A stretch of DNA of 37,216 bases, from the NCBI GenBank assembly GCA_002256005.1, contig NKIQ01000028.1:1-37216 (forward strand), written 5' to 3'. Positions 7,316 through 14,071 of the stretch are shown one piece after another. The stretch comes from Alphaproteobacteria bacterium PA4 (GTDB taxonomy: Bacteria; Pseudomonadota; Alphaproteobacteria; Sphingomonadales; Sphingomonadaceae). How positions within the stretch are numbered: the first letter of the stretch is position 1; every line of letters begins with the position of its first letter. The notes beneath the pieces were generated by a model, which was not told the DNA's origin, did no database searches, and was given only the letters and a program-made list of their open reading frames with translations. The position numbers were made by a program, and so were the translations under genes.

Positions 7316-8733
7316 TTCGGGTCTCCCGCGCCGGGCTGGCCCAGCTCGAAATCGGCCATCGGCCGGCGTTTCGGATCGGCCCAGTCATAGATGAGGGCAC
7401 CATCGACCCAGACCCGTTCGGGCCGCGCATAGACCGACAGCGGGTTGGCGTTCCACAGCACCACATCCGCCGCCTTGCCGGGCTCCAGACTGCCGGTCTG
7501 CTTGTCGATGCCGAGCGCCCGCGCCGGGTTCAGCGACAGCCAGGTCCAGACATGTTCGGGCGTGATGCCAAAGCCCATGCGATTGCCGGCGGCCATCGCC
7601 TTGGCGGCTTCCTGGTTCAGGCGCTGGATACCATTGGCGTCATCCGAATGGACGATGGCGCAGGCGCCCGCATGATCGACCAGCGCGATATTCTCGCGGA
7701 TGCCGTCATAGCTTTCCATCTTGAAGCCGTACCAATCCGCCCACATCGCCGAGCAGATACCTTCCTTGGCCAGCAGATCGGCGATCTTGTAGCTTTCGAC
7801 GGCGTGGTGGAACGTCGTCACCTTGTAGCCGAACTCATGGCTCATCGCGATGACATTGGCCATTTCATCGGCGCGATAGCAGTGGTTCTGCACCAGGATC
7901 TCGCCATTCAGCACGCCCATCAGCGTGTCCTTCGCGATATCGCGACGCGGCGCATCGGTCGGCTTGGCCGTGCCGGCCTTGGCGCGCCGGGTGTAATCGT
8001 CCCATCGGCGCTTGTATTCGACAGCATCTGACCAGGTCTGGCGATCATAGGCGATGTTGCCCATGCGGGTCTGCGGCATCTGCCCCCGATTGCCATAGAC
8101 CCGCTTGGGATTTTCGCCGCAGGCCATCTTCAAACTATAGGGTGCGCCCGGGAACTTCATGTCCTGGGCGGTGCGGCCATAGACGGGCTTCAGCGTCACG
8201 CCGCGGCCGCCGAACAGATTGGCGGAGCCGGGCAGCACGTGAAAGGCGGTGATGCCGCCGGCCAGCGCCCGGGCAAAGCCGGCATCCTGCGGCCAGACCG
8301 AATGTTCGGCCCACACCTCGGGCCGCGCCGGGCTGGTGGCTTCATTGCCATCGCTCAGCGCCTCGACGCCGGGGCTGGGATAGTCCCCCAGATGGCTGTG
8401 CGCGTCGATGACGCCCGCGGTTACATATTTGCCGGCGGCGTCGATGACGGTGGCGCCGGCCGGAACGGCGACGGTCGCGCCGATTTCGGCGACCTTGCCA
8501 TTTTCGATCCGCACGGCGCCGGGCGCATATTTCCGGCCGGCGCCATCATAGATGGTGGCGTTCTGGATGACGGTGACGACACCCGGATAGACGCGATAGG
8601 TGGAGGGATAGGGATCGAGCGGGATGCTGACCACATCGGGCTTCGGCCCGGCGGCAGCGGTGGTGGCCGGTGGCGGCGTCTTGCCCGCGCAGCCGGCGAG
8701 CAGGACCAGTCCGAACAGCGCGATTTTCCGCAT
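7312..8733 (-). CDS. Lipoprotein amidohydrolase, imidazolonepropionase-like
   Basis: A 473-residue metal-dependent amidohydrolase. The signal peptide ends in a lipobox (LAGC, Cys15), so the mature enzyme is a lipoprotein facing the periplasm or outer membrane. Metal-site motifs are intact: IDAHSHLG (HxH), NHCYRADE, TFHHAVES and IVHSDDAN, with GSLEPGKAADVVLWNANPL closing the domain. The ATG at 8733 is preferred over a TTG one codon earlier; its A is shared with the TGA stop of the transporter gene (TGATG). With the peptide transporter upstream and the degenerate paralogue downstream it suggests hydrolysis of peptide-like or cyclic amide substrates before or after uptake; the exact substrate is unknown. 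Confidence 0.9.
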   Translation of the reverse strand: MRKIALFGLVLLAGCAGKTPPPATTAAAGPKPDVVSIPLDPYPSTYRVYPGVVTVIQNATIYDGAGRKYAPGAVRIENGKVAEIGATVAVPAGATVIDAAGKYVTAGVIDAHSHLGDYPSPGVEALSDGNEATSPARPEVWAEHSVWPQDAGFARALAGGITAFHVLPGSANLFGGRGVTLKPVYGRTAQDMKFPGAPYSLKMACGENPKRVYGNRGQMPQTRMGNIAYDRQTWSDAVEYKRRWDDYTRRAKAGTAKPTDAPRRDIAKDTLMGVLNGEILVQNHCYRADEMANVIAMSHEFGYKVTTFHHAVESYKIADLLAKEGICSAMWADWYGFKMESYDGIRENIALVDHAGACAIVHSDDANGIQRLNQEAAKAMAAGNRMGFGITPEHVWTWLSLNPARALGIDKQTGSLEPGKAADVVLWNANPLSVYARPERVWVDGALIYDWADPKRRPMADFELGQPGAGDPK

Positions 8734-10493
8734 CAATTGACCCCGTGCATCCAGCGCTTGAGGAAGGGTGAAAGCAACAGCAGGAACAGGCCGATCCCGG
8801 CGGAGATCAGACCGATAGTCTGGAACACGCCGGCATAGGTATCAAGGCTGAGCTTCAGATTGGTGACCTGGCCGCCGACCGTATCGACGCTGGCGACCTG
8901 GGCGACGACGCCCGCCACATATTGCGCGCAGCTGATCGACAGGAACCAGACGCCCATCATCATGCCCACGATGCGGGCGATCGACAGTTTGGTGATCATG
9001 CTGAGCCCGACCGGCGAGATGCACAGTTCCGCCATCGAATGGATGAGATAGAGGCCGGCCAGCCACCAGATGCCGACCTTGAAATCCGGGCCGGCGAATG
9101 AAGTACCCCAGACCAGCAGCAGGAAGCCGAAGCCGACCCCCATCAGCGCGATGCCGAACTTCACCGGAATGCCCGGCTCCAGCCCGCGCTTGCCGAGCGT
9201 CGTCCACAGCTTGCCGAACACCGGCGCCAGCGCGACGATGAAGAAGGCATTGAAGAATTGCGTCTGCCCGGCCGAGATCGGCAGGCCGAAAATTTCCAGC
9301 TCGGTATTGCGATCGGCGAACAGCGTCAGCGAGGAGCCGGCCTGTTCGAACAGCGTCCAGAACACCACGTTGAAAACGATCAGCACGATGGCCGCCAGCA
9401 TCATTTCGAATTCGGCGCGGTTGCCGACGCGGAACGACCAGATCGGGATGCCGATGACCGAGGCGAGGAAGGTGCCGAACAGCACCTTGCCCAGAATGGG
9501 CAGGCCCATGATGTAGCCGAGGATGCCCTGGCCTTCGACCGGCGGCGGCGCATCGAGCAGATTGGTGAACAGGAACCAGACCAGCGGGATGGCGAGGATG
9601 GCGCCCGTATAGATCAGCAGCGACCGGTCCTTGTCCTGTGCCGGCGGCTCGCCATAGCCGGCGAGTTTCGGCCCGGCGAACTGGATCAGCGCCCAGCTGA
9701 TCGTCATGCCGATGGCCGCGAGCAAGAAGCCTGCCCACCAGCCATATTTGTCGGCCAGGAACGGACAGGCGAGCTGCGAGCCGAGCGAGCCCAGGTTGAT
9801 ACCCATGTAGAAGATGGTGAAGCCGGCATCGCGGCGACGATCACCCGGGGCGTAGAGCGAGCCGACCATCGTCGAGATGTTCGGCTTGAAAAAGCCATTG
9901 CCGATGGTGACGGCGCTGAGGCCGATCAGCATGATCATGGTGAACAGCGGGTTGCGGTCGGCATTGGCCTCGAATCCACCGTCGGCAACCGTGCGCGCCA
10001 CGCTGCCGTCGCTGCGCTTCAGGCTGACGCTGCCATCCTCATTGCCCTTGATGGCGAGCTTTTCGCCATTGGCGATGACATATTGCTGTTCGGTGCCGCT
10101 GCTCTTGTCGATGGTCACCTCGTAACGGCTGCCCTCGATCATCGCATAGGGCTTGGCGGTTTCGCCACCGAAGCAGAGGATGAAATAGCCGCAGGCCATA
10201 ACGATGGCGCCGAATTTCACCGAGCGTTTCGAGCCGAGATAGCGATCGGCGAGCAGGCCGCCGACCAGCGGCGTCAGATAGACCAGCGCGGTGAAGCCGC
10301 CGTAGAGGCTGGTCGTCGTCGTGTCGTTGAACAGGAAATGATCGGCGAGATAGAGCGTCAGCAGCGCCCGCATGCCGTAATAGCCGAACCGTTCCATGGC
10401 TTCGGTGGTGAACAGGCGCGCCAGTTGCGCGGGATGCCCGAACCATTGCGGGCGGGTATCGACCAGCCCGGCGGCGGCGGCGGTATCAGTCAA
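8733..10493 (-). CDS. POT/PTR2 family proton-dependent oligopeptide transporter
   Basis: A 586-residue inner-membrane symporter, first gene of the operon. TEAMERFGYYG (residues 30-40) is the ExxER proton-coupling motif, and FYMGINLGSLG is the PTR2 signature. About 12-14 hydrophobic helices are visible. Between the third and fourth helices (about 109-183) there is a polar 75-residue insertion (SRYEVTIDKSSG...EDGSVSLKRSDG) predicted to face the periplasm. The start is TTG at 10493, giving MTDTAAAAGLVD, preceded by GGGAG nine bases upstream; the open frame to 10742 has no family-like sequence. It overlaps the next gene by one base. Likely function is import of di- and tripeptides. Confidence 0.92.
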   Translation of the reverse strand: MTDTAAAAGLVDTRPQWFGHPAQLARLFTTEAMERFGYYGMRALLTLYLADHFLFNDTTTTSLYGGFTALVYLTPLVGGLLADRYLGSKRSVKFGAIVMACGYFILCFGGETAKPYAMIEGSRYEVTIDKSSGTEQQYVIANGEKLAIKGNEDGSVSLKRSDGSVARTVADGGFEANADRNPLFTMIMLIGLSAVTIGNGFFKPNISTMVGSLYAPGDRRRDAGFTIFYMGINLGSLGSQLACPFLADKYGWWAGFLLAAIGMTISWALIQFAGPKLAGYGEPPAQDKDRSLLIYTGAILAIPLVWFLFTNLLDAPPPVEGQGILGYIMGLPILGKVLFGTFLASVIGIPIWSFRVGNRAEFEMMLAAIVLIVFNVVFWTLFEQAGSSLTLFADRNTELEIFGLPISAGQTQFFNAFFIVALAPVFGKLWTTLGKRGLEPGIPVKFGIALMGVGFGFLLLVWGTSFAGPDFKVGIWWLAGLYLIHSMAELCISPVGLSMITKLSIARIVGMMMGVWFLSISCAQYVAGVVAQVASVDTVGGQVTNLKLSLDTYAGVFQTIGLISAGIGLFLLLLSPFLKRWMHGVN

Positions 10494-10598
10494 AACGGAA
10501 AACTCCCAAACCCCAAGACGGGCCGCGCCCGCCCCTGCTTTGCGCCACGATAGCGAGCGGAGTGGCGCCGACGCAAGCGGCGCGATAAGAGCCGGGGC

Positions 10599-11183
10599 AT
10601 GGACAGCTTCAATGATCTGACATCGGCCGCGACGCTGCTTGCCACCCGCCGCTCTGGCAAGGCCCGCGACATGGTGGCGCCGGGGCCGACGCCCGCGCAA
10701 TTGCAGGCGATTCTGGGGACGGCGATGCGCGTGCCGGATCATGGCAAGCTGGCGCCCTGGCGCTTCGTGATTGTCGATGACGCTGAGCGCGAGGCCTTTG
10801 GCGCCGGGTTGCTGGCGGCCTATCTCGCCGAAAAGCCGGGGGCCGGCCGGCTGGAACAGGATGCGGTGCGGGCCTTTGCCCGCCAGGCACCGACCCTGGT
10901 CATCGTGCTGTCACGCCCCGATCCCGCCAGCCATATTCCGGTCTGGGAACAGGAACTGTCCGCCGGGGCCGCCACCACCATGCTGTGCGTCGCCGCCCAT
11001 GCGCATGGCTTTGTCGCCAACTGGCTGACCGGCTGGGCGACCTATTCGCCGGCCGTGCAGGCGCTGGTCGGCGAAGCCGGCGAACGCATCGCCGGCTTCG
11101 GCTTCATCGGCACCCAGGACAAACCATTGGAAGAACGCCCGCGGCCGGCGTTCGACAGCGTCGTCCGCCACTGGCGCGGCTGA
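10599..11183 (+). CDS. Nitroreductase family protein, YdjA-like
   Basis: A 194-residue FMN-dependent oxidoreductase of the small YdjA type. RRSGKA near residue 17 and PDHGKLAPWRF (about 46-56) are the flavin-contact motifs of this group, and the tail has GFGFIGTQDKPLEERPRPAFDSVV. YdjA-type enzymes act as homodimers in the cytoplasm and reduce nitro compounds in vitro; the physiological substrate is unknown. The gene is divergent from the peptide transporter with a 105-bp gap holding the promoters, and ends three bases before the convergent lipoprotein gene, with no terminator visible between them. Confidence 0.88.
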   Translation: MDSFNDLTSAATLLATRRSGKARDMVAPGPTPAQLQAILGTAMRVPDHGKLAPWRFVIVDDAEREAFGAGLLAAYLAEKPGAGRLEQDAVRAFARQAPTLVIVLSRPDPASHIPVWEQELSAGAATTMLCVAAHAHGFVANWLTGWATYSPAVQALVGEAGERIAGFGFIGTQDKPLEERPRPAFDSVVRHWRG

Positions 11184-11186
11184 GAA

Positions 11187-11870
11187 TCAGCCGCAGCTGA
11201 CCGTGCCGCTACCGGACGTGCGCGACGTGCAGCGCGCGCCGCCGCTGACCTTCACATCGCCCGACCCGGAAATGCGGACGTTCGCGGTCTGCGTCGCATA
11301 GGCGCTGACATCGCCCGAGCCGGCGATGCCGATATCGACGGTCTTGCACTGCAGCCCGGCGAGCATGATGTCGCCGCTGCCCGAAATCGACACCTTGGCG
11401 GCATCGCAGCGGCCGGCGGCCATGATGTCTCCCGATCCCGAGGTCGAAATGGTCACCGACGGGCTGTCGATCTGGGCGATCTTCAGATCCCCGGAGCCGG
11501 CAAGGCCCGCCGCAAAGGCCGGGCCGCTGCCCTTGTCCGCTGTCACATCGCCGGAGCCGGCGAGGTTCAGCCCGTGCAGCGCCGGCATGGCGATCCGAAT
11601 CACCGTCTTGTCGTTGCTCCAGCCCCAGCTGTTGCCCTTGCGGCGGATCTTCAGCGTCGTGCCCTCGACGGTCACCTCGAGCTTGTCGAGCACATCGGCC
11701 GGGCCGCTGGCCGTCACGGATGCCGCCTTGCCGGTGGTGATGACGACATCTTCGGAGCCGGCGGCCGACACCTTGTCAAAGCCGGTGACCGGAAAACTGC
11801 GCTCCGCAGCCGATGCGGCGCAGGCCGAAAGCGTGGCGAGCAGGACCAGAGATGCAGAGCGCCGCAGCAT
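11187..11870 (-). CDS. Lipoprotein with head-GIN (DUF2807) beta-helix repeats
   Basis: A 227-residue exported protein starting at ATG 11870, eight bases after a GGAAGG ribosome site. The signal peptide ends in a lipobox-like LSAC (Cys17), so it is probably a lipoprotein. The rest is a DUF2807 / putative auto-transporter adhesin head domain: GFDKVSAAGSEDVVIT at the front followed by a ladder of GSGDV, GSGDL or GSGDI turns (six, plus GSGTV at the end), which predicts a right-handed beta-helix. A paired Cys near the C-terminus may form a disulfide. Function unknown. A strong palindrome lies at its promoter (11888-11917). Confidence 0.88.
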   Translation of the reverse strand: MLRRSASLVLLATLSACAASAAERSFPVTGFDKVSAAGSEDVVITTGKAASVTASGPADVLDKLEVTVEGTTLKIRRKGNSWGWSNDKTVIRIAMPALHGLNLAGSGDVTADKGSGPAFAAGLAGSGDLKIAQIDSPSVTISTSGSGDIMAAGRCDAAKVSISGSGDIMLAGLQCKTVDIGIAGSGDVSAYATQTANVRISGSGDVKVSGGARCTSRTSGSGTVSCG

Positions 11871-11887
11871 GGAACAAACCTTCCTGT

Positions 11888-11917
11888 GATTGTGTACTAG
11901 ATATATAATACACAATC
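11888..11917. promoter_or_regulatory. 30-bp near-perfect palindrome, probable operator of the GIN lipoprotein
   Basis: The arms GATTGTGTA (11888-11896) and TACACAATC (11909-11917) are perfect complements, and over the whole 30 bp, 26 positions match the reverse complement. The AT-rich centre contains -10-like sequences on the minus strand (TATTAT, with TTGCGT 16 bp upstream as a possible -35), so a repressor bound here would block the lipoprotein promoter. The palindrome begins 17 bp upstream of the start codon and overlaps the stop codon of the preceding gene. Confidence 0.65.
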
Positions 11918-12461
11918 AGGGGGTCGACGCAAGCCGGCGGGCGGGCCCCGTTTCAATCCGGAAGATATTGATTTCGATGATGAAGAAGCACAGGACCCAA
12001 AGCAGCGCATCCCAGAAATCCAGCCAGATGCCGGTGATGCCCCAGGCCAGGGCAAAGCCCAGCGTGGCAAGATAGAGCGGCAGTTTCCAGCGCAGCCGGC
12101 GCCGGAATGCTGCCGAGCCCGCTGGCACCGGCCGCACCACATCAAGGACAATCAGCGCCGAAAGGGCCAGCCAGACCGTCGAATTGCCGAGATCGAGCCA
12201 TTCGGCGGTAAGGGCGTATTGCGCCCAGGCATAAAGCGCCAGGGCATAGCCGCCCAGTTCCACTGCCAGCGCGGCGCGCGGCACCGGCCGGCCCGCCTGG
12301 CCGGCGCGGGTTTCCCATTCGAACACCGCCAGCAGCAACAGCCAGCCGATTTCATCAATGGCCTTGGTCGGGCTGGCTTCGCGGATGAACAGGAAGACGT
12401 TGGCGACCAGCAGCGTGTAGAGCAGCGGTTTGAACACCGCCATCACGCGCTGCTGCACCAT
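11916..12461 (-). CDS. Multi-pass membrane protein, function unknown
   Basis: A 181-residue protein with about five hydrophobic segments (roughly residues 10-26, 38-50, 65-83, 92-107 and 125-165) separated by short polar loops; the first Met is followed by VQQRVM, so residue 7 is an alternative start. I recognise no family. It lies 20 bp downstream of carD on the same strand and its TGA stop overlaps the palindrome before the GIN lipoprotein gene, so the lipoprotein is probably transcribed separately. Confidence 0.6.
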   Translation of the reverse strand: MVQQRVMAVFKPLLYTLLVANVFLFIREASPTKAIDEIGWLLLLAVFEWETRAGQAGRPVPRAALAVELGGYALALYAWAQYALTAEWLDLGNSTVWLALSALIVLDVVRPVPAGSAAFRRRLRWKLPLYLATLGFALAWGITGIWLDFWDALLWVLCFFIIEINIFRIETGPARRLASTP

Positions 12462-12481
12462 GCCGGTGCCCTGCCTCAGGC

Positions 12482-12985
12482 TCAGGCGGCCTTCAGCACC
12501 TGTTCGATCTTCAACTGGGCGGCCGGCTCGTCGATGTTTTCCATCGCGGCCAGTTCGCGCGCCAGGCGCCCGATGGCGGCCTCATAGATCTGCCGCTCGG
12601 AATAGCTCTGTTCCGGCTGGTCTTCGGCGCGATGCAGATCGCGCACCACTTCGGCGATCGAGACGAGGTCGCCCGAATTGATCTTGGCTTCATATTCCTG
12701 GGCGCGGCGCGACCACATGGTGCGCTTGATGCGCGGCTTGCCCTTCAGTGTCGTCAGGGCTTCGGTCAGCGTCGCCTGGCTGGAAAGCTTGCGCATGCCG
12801 ACGGCTTCCGCCTTGTTGGTCGGCACCCTCAGCGTCATGCGTTCCTTTTCGAAACGCAGCACGAACAGTTCGAGCACGGAGCCGGCGATTTCGGAGCGCT
12901 GCAGCTCGACGACGCGGCCAACGCCGTGCTTGGGGTACACAACATAGTCACCGACTTCAAAGCCGAGCGGCTTGGCGATTGCCAT
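12482..12985 (-). CDS. carD: CarD family transcription regulator
   Basis: A 167-residue protein starting at ATG 12985 (MAIAKPLGF), with a GGAAGGA ribosome site ten bases upstream; the frame open to 13066 adds nothing family-like. The N-terminal RNA polymerase interaction domain (about residues 6-60) has FEVGDYVVYPKHGVGRVVELQ, and the helical C-terminal domain has the basic KPRIKRTMWSRRAQEYEAKI stretch with the conserved Trp. CarD binds the polymerase beta subunit and the upstream edge of the -10 region to stabilise open complexes, mostly at rRNA and housekeeping promoters. In alphaproteobacteria it is usually near the ferredoxin gene, as here. Confidence 0.95.
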   Translation of the reverse strand: MAIAKPLGFEVGDYVVYPKHGVGRVVELQRSEIAGSVLELFVLRFEKERMTLRVPTNKAEAVGMRKLSSQATLTEALTTLKGKPRIKRTMWSRRAQEYEAKINSGDLVSIAEVVRDLHRAEDQPEQSYSERQIYEAAIGRLARELAAMENIDEPAAQLKIEQVLKAA

Positions 12986-13282
12986 GGGTATTGCATCCTT
13001 CCCTTGCGCCGGGCCGAAAAGCGAATGCACCGCCGACCATAGCAGCACTATGGGCGCGGGAAGCATCAGCGATTGGTTCGGGCGTCCTGCCAGTTAGACC
13101 ATCTGGTTCGCCGCCGACCCGGCAGGGGGCAGTTGGCGGCAGAACCGGCGACCGCGACGGTGGATTTTGCCACCGACACGCAGCGGTCTTAACATAAAAA
13201 CTGTCGGAATTCTAGCGCTCCATCAACGCCGGAGCGCCGCAGACCGGGAAATTGGCACAATATCTGCGCAAAACGCAAGAAA

Positions 13283-13313
13283 GGCCCGGCCGGTTGTCGG
13301 AACCGGCCGGGCC
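13283..13313 (-). terminator. Strong intrinsic terminator of fdxA
   Basis: A perfect 13-bp G/C-rich stem (13283-13295 with 13301-13313) and a 5-nt loop lie 29 bp after the fdxA stop. On the minus strand it is followed by TTTCTTGCGTTTT. This is the clearest rho-independent terminator in the window. Confidence 0.9.
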
Positions 13314-13342
13314 ATTGCAACGCACCCGCCGGTGCAGCGAGA

Positions 13343-13678
13343 TCAGCCGTTGCCGGGCTTGTCCGAGAAATATTTGTCGAACTTGCCGTCTTCGCCCTTG
13401 TGCGAATCGGCGTCAGCCGGCGTTTGGCCCTTGACGGTGACATTGGGCCATTGCGCCGAGAAGGTCGCGTTCAGCTCCATCCACTTTTCCAGGCCGCCTT
13501 CGGTGTCGGGCAGGATGGCTTCCGCCGGGCATTCCGGTTCGCACACACCACAGTCGATGCACTCGCTGGGGTTGATGACGACCATATTCTCGCCTTCGTA
13601 GAAGCAATCGACCGGGCACACCTCCACGCAGTCCATATACTTGCACTTGATGCAGGCTTCGGTGACCACGTACGCCAT
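13343..13678 (-). CDS. fdxA: 7Fe-8S ferredoxin (ferredoxin II)
   Basis: A 111-residue ferredoxin of the FdxA type that carries one [3Fe-4S] and one [4Fe-4S] cluster. Cysteines lie at 9, 12, 17, 21 and 25 in the first half and 40, 43, 46 and 50 in the second ([12 protein letters not shown]). The length and the C-terminal extension with WPNVTVKG match family members. It is a soluble electron carrier; the redox partner is not indicated locally. It is placed between the S4 protein gene upstream and carD downstream, with its own strong terminator. Confidence 0.95.
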   Translation of the reverse strand: MAYVVTEACIKCKYMDCVEVCPVDCFYEGENMVVINPSECIDCGVCEPECPAEAILPDTEGGLEKWMELNATFSAQWPNVTVKGQTPADADSHKGEDGKFDKYFSDKPGNG

Positions 13679-13716
13679 TGTCTCTCCCCCGCGGGATCAC
13701 ACCCGCAAAATGCTGC

Positions 13717-13732
13717 GGCGGGCGAGCCCGCC
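13717..13732 (-). terminator. Short GC hairpin after the S4 protein gene
   Basis: GGCGGG (717-722 of the 13-kb block) pairs with CCCGCC (727-732) around a 4-nt loop, 22 bp after the S4 gene stop. On the minus strand it is followed by GCAGCATTTTGC, so the T-tract is poor and displaced. It may end the helicase-S4 transcript before fdxA, but could be incidental in DNA this GC-rich. Confidence 0.3.
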
Positions 13733-13753
13733 AAGGTTTCAGTCGCCTTGCTG

Positions 13754-14068
13754 CTAGAACGAGGCCGAGGCGCTCGTCAATCCCGGTGTTGGTCGCAGCG
13801 GGCGGCTGAGGTCGGTATAAAGGTGGCGCGCTTCTTCATAGGGGCCGCGTCGGTCGGCCAGGCCTTCGACCCGCACCACGACAATTTCATCATTGCGGGG
13901 AAAGCTGAGCACCGATCCGGCCCTGACCAGCGCCGAGGCCCGGTCGATGACGCGCCCGTCGATGCGCAATCGTCGGCTTTCACACAGGTCCTGGGCGGCG
14001 GATCGTGATTTGGCGAGACGCGCAAACCACAGCCATTTGTCGAGCCTGAGCCCTGCCCCGTAGACCAA
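13754..14068 (-). CDS. S4-domain RNA-binding protein, Hsp15-like
   Basis: A 104-residue basic protein. LRLDKWLWFARLAKSRSAAQDLCESRRLRIDGRVIDRASALVRAGSVLS spans the S4 fold (about residues 7-60), the module shared with Hsp15/HslR, which in E. coli rescues dissociated 50S subunits carrying nascent chains. The start is a TTG at 14068, four bases after the helicase stop, with an AGGT ribosome site; no ATG is available before the S4 motif. Co-transcription with the helicase fits a role in RNA metabolism, but the target is inferred from family only. Confidence 0.85.
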   Translation of the reverse strand: MVYGAGLRLDKWLWFARLAKSRSAAQDLCESRRLRIDGRVIDRASALVRAGSVLSFPRNDEIVVVRVEGLADRRGPYEEARHLYTDLSRPLRPTPGLTSASASF

Positions 14069-14071
14069 ATG

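Noticed and set aside
9258-10553. 431-codon plus-strand frame opposite the POT transporter
   Set aside because: Antisense shadow; the transporter motifs are on the minus strand.
11270-11560. Regularly spaced DNA repeats in the lipoprotein gene
   Set aside because: They encode GSGD turns of the beta-helix; not mobile or CRISPR repeats.
13215-13237. GCGCTCC/GGAGCGC hairpin upstream of carD
   Set aside because: Seven-bp stem with 9-nt loop and no T-tract; not distinguishable from chance in GC-rich DNA, and no clear promoter adjoins it.
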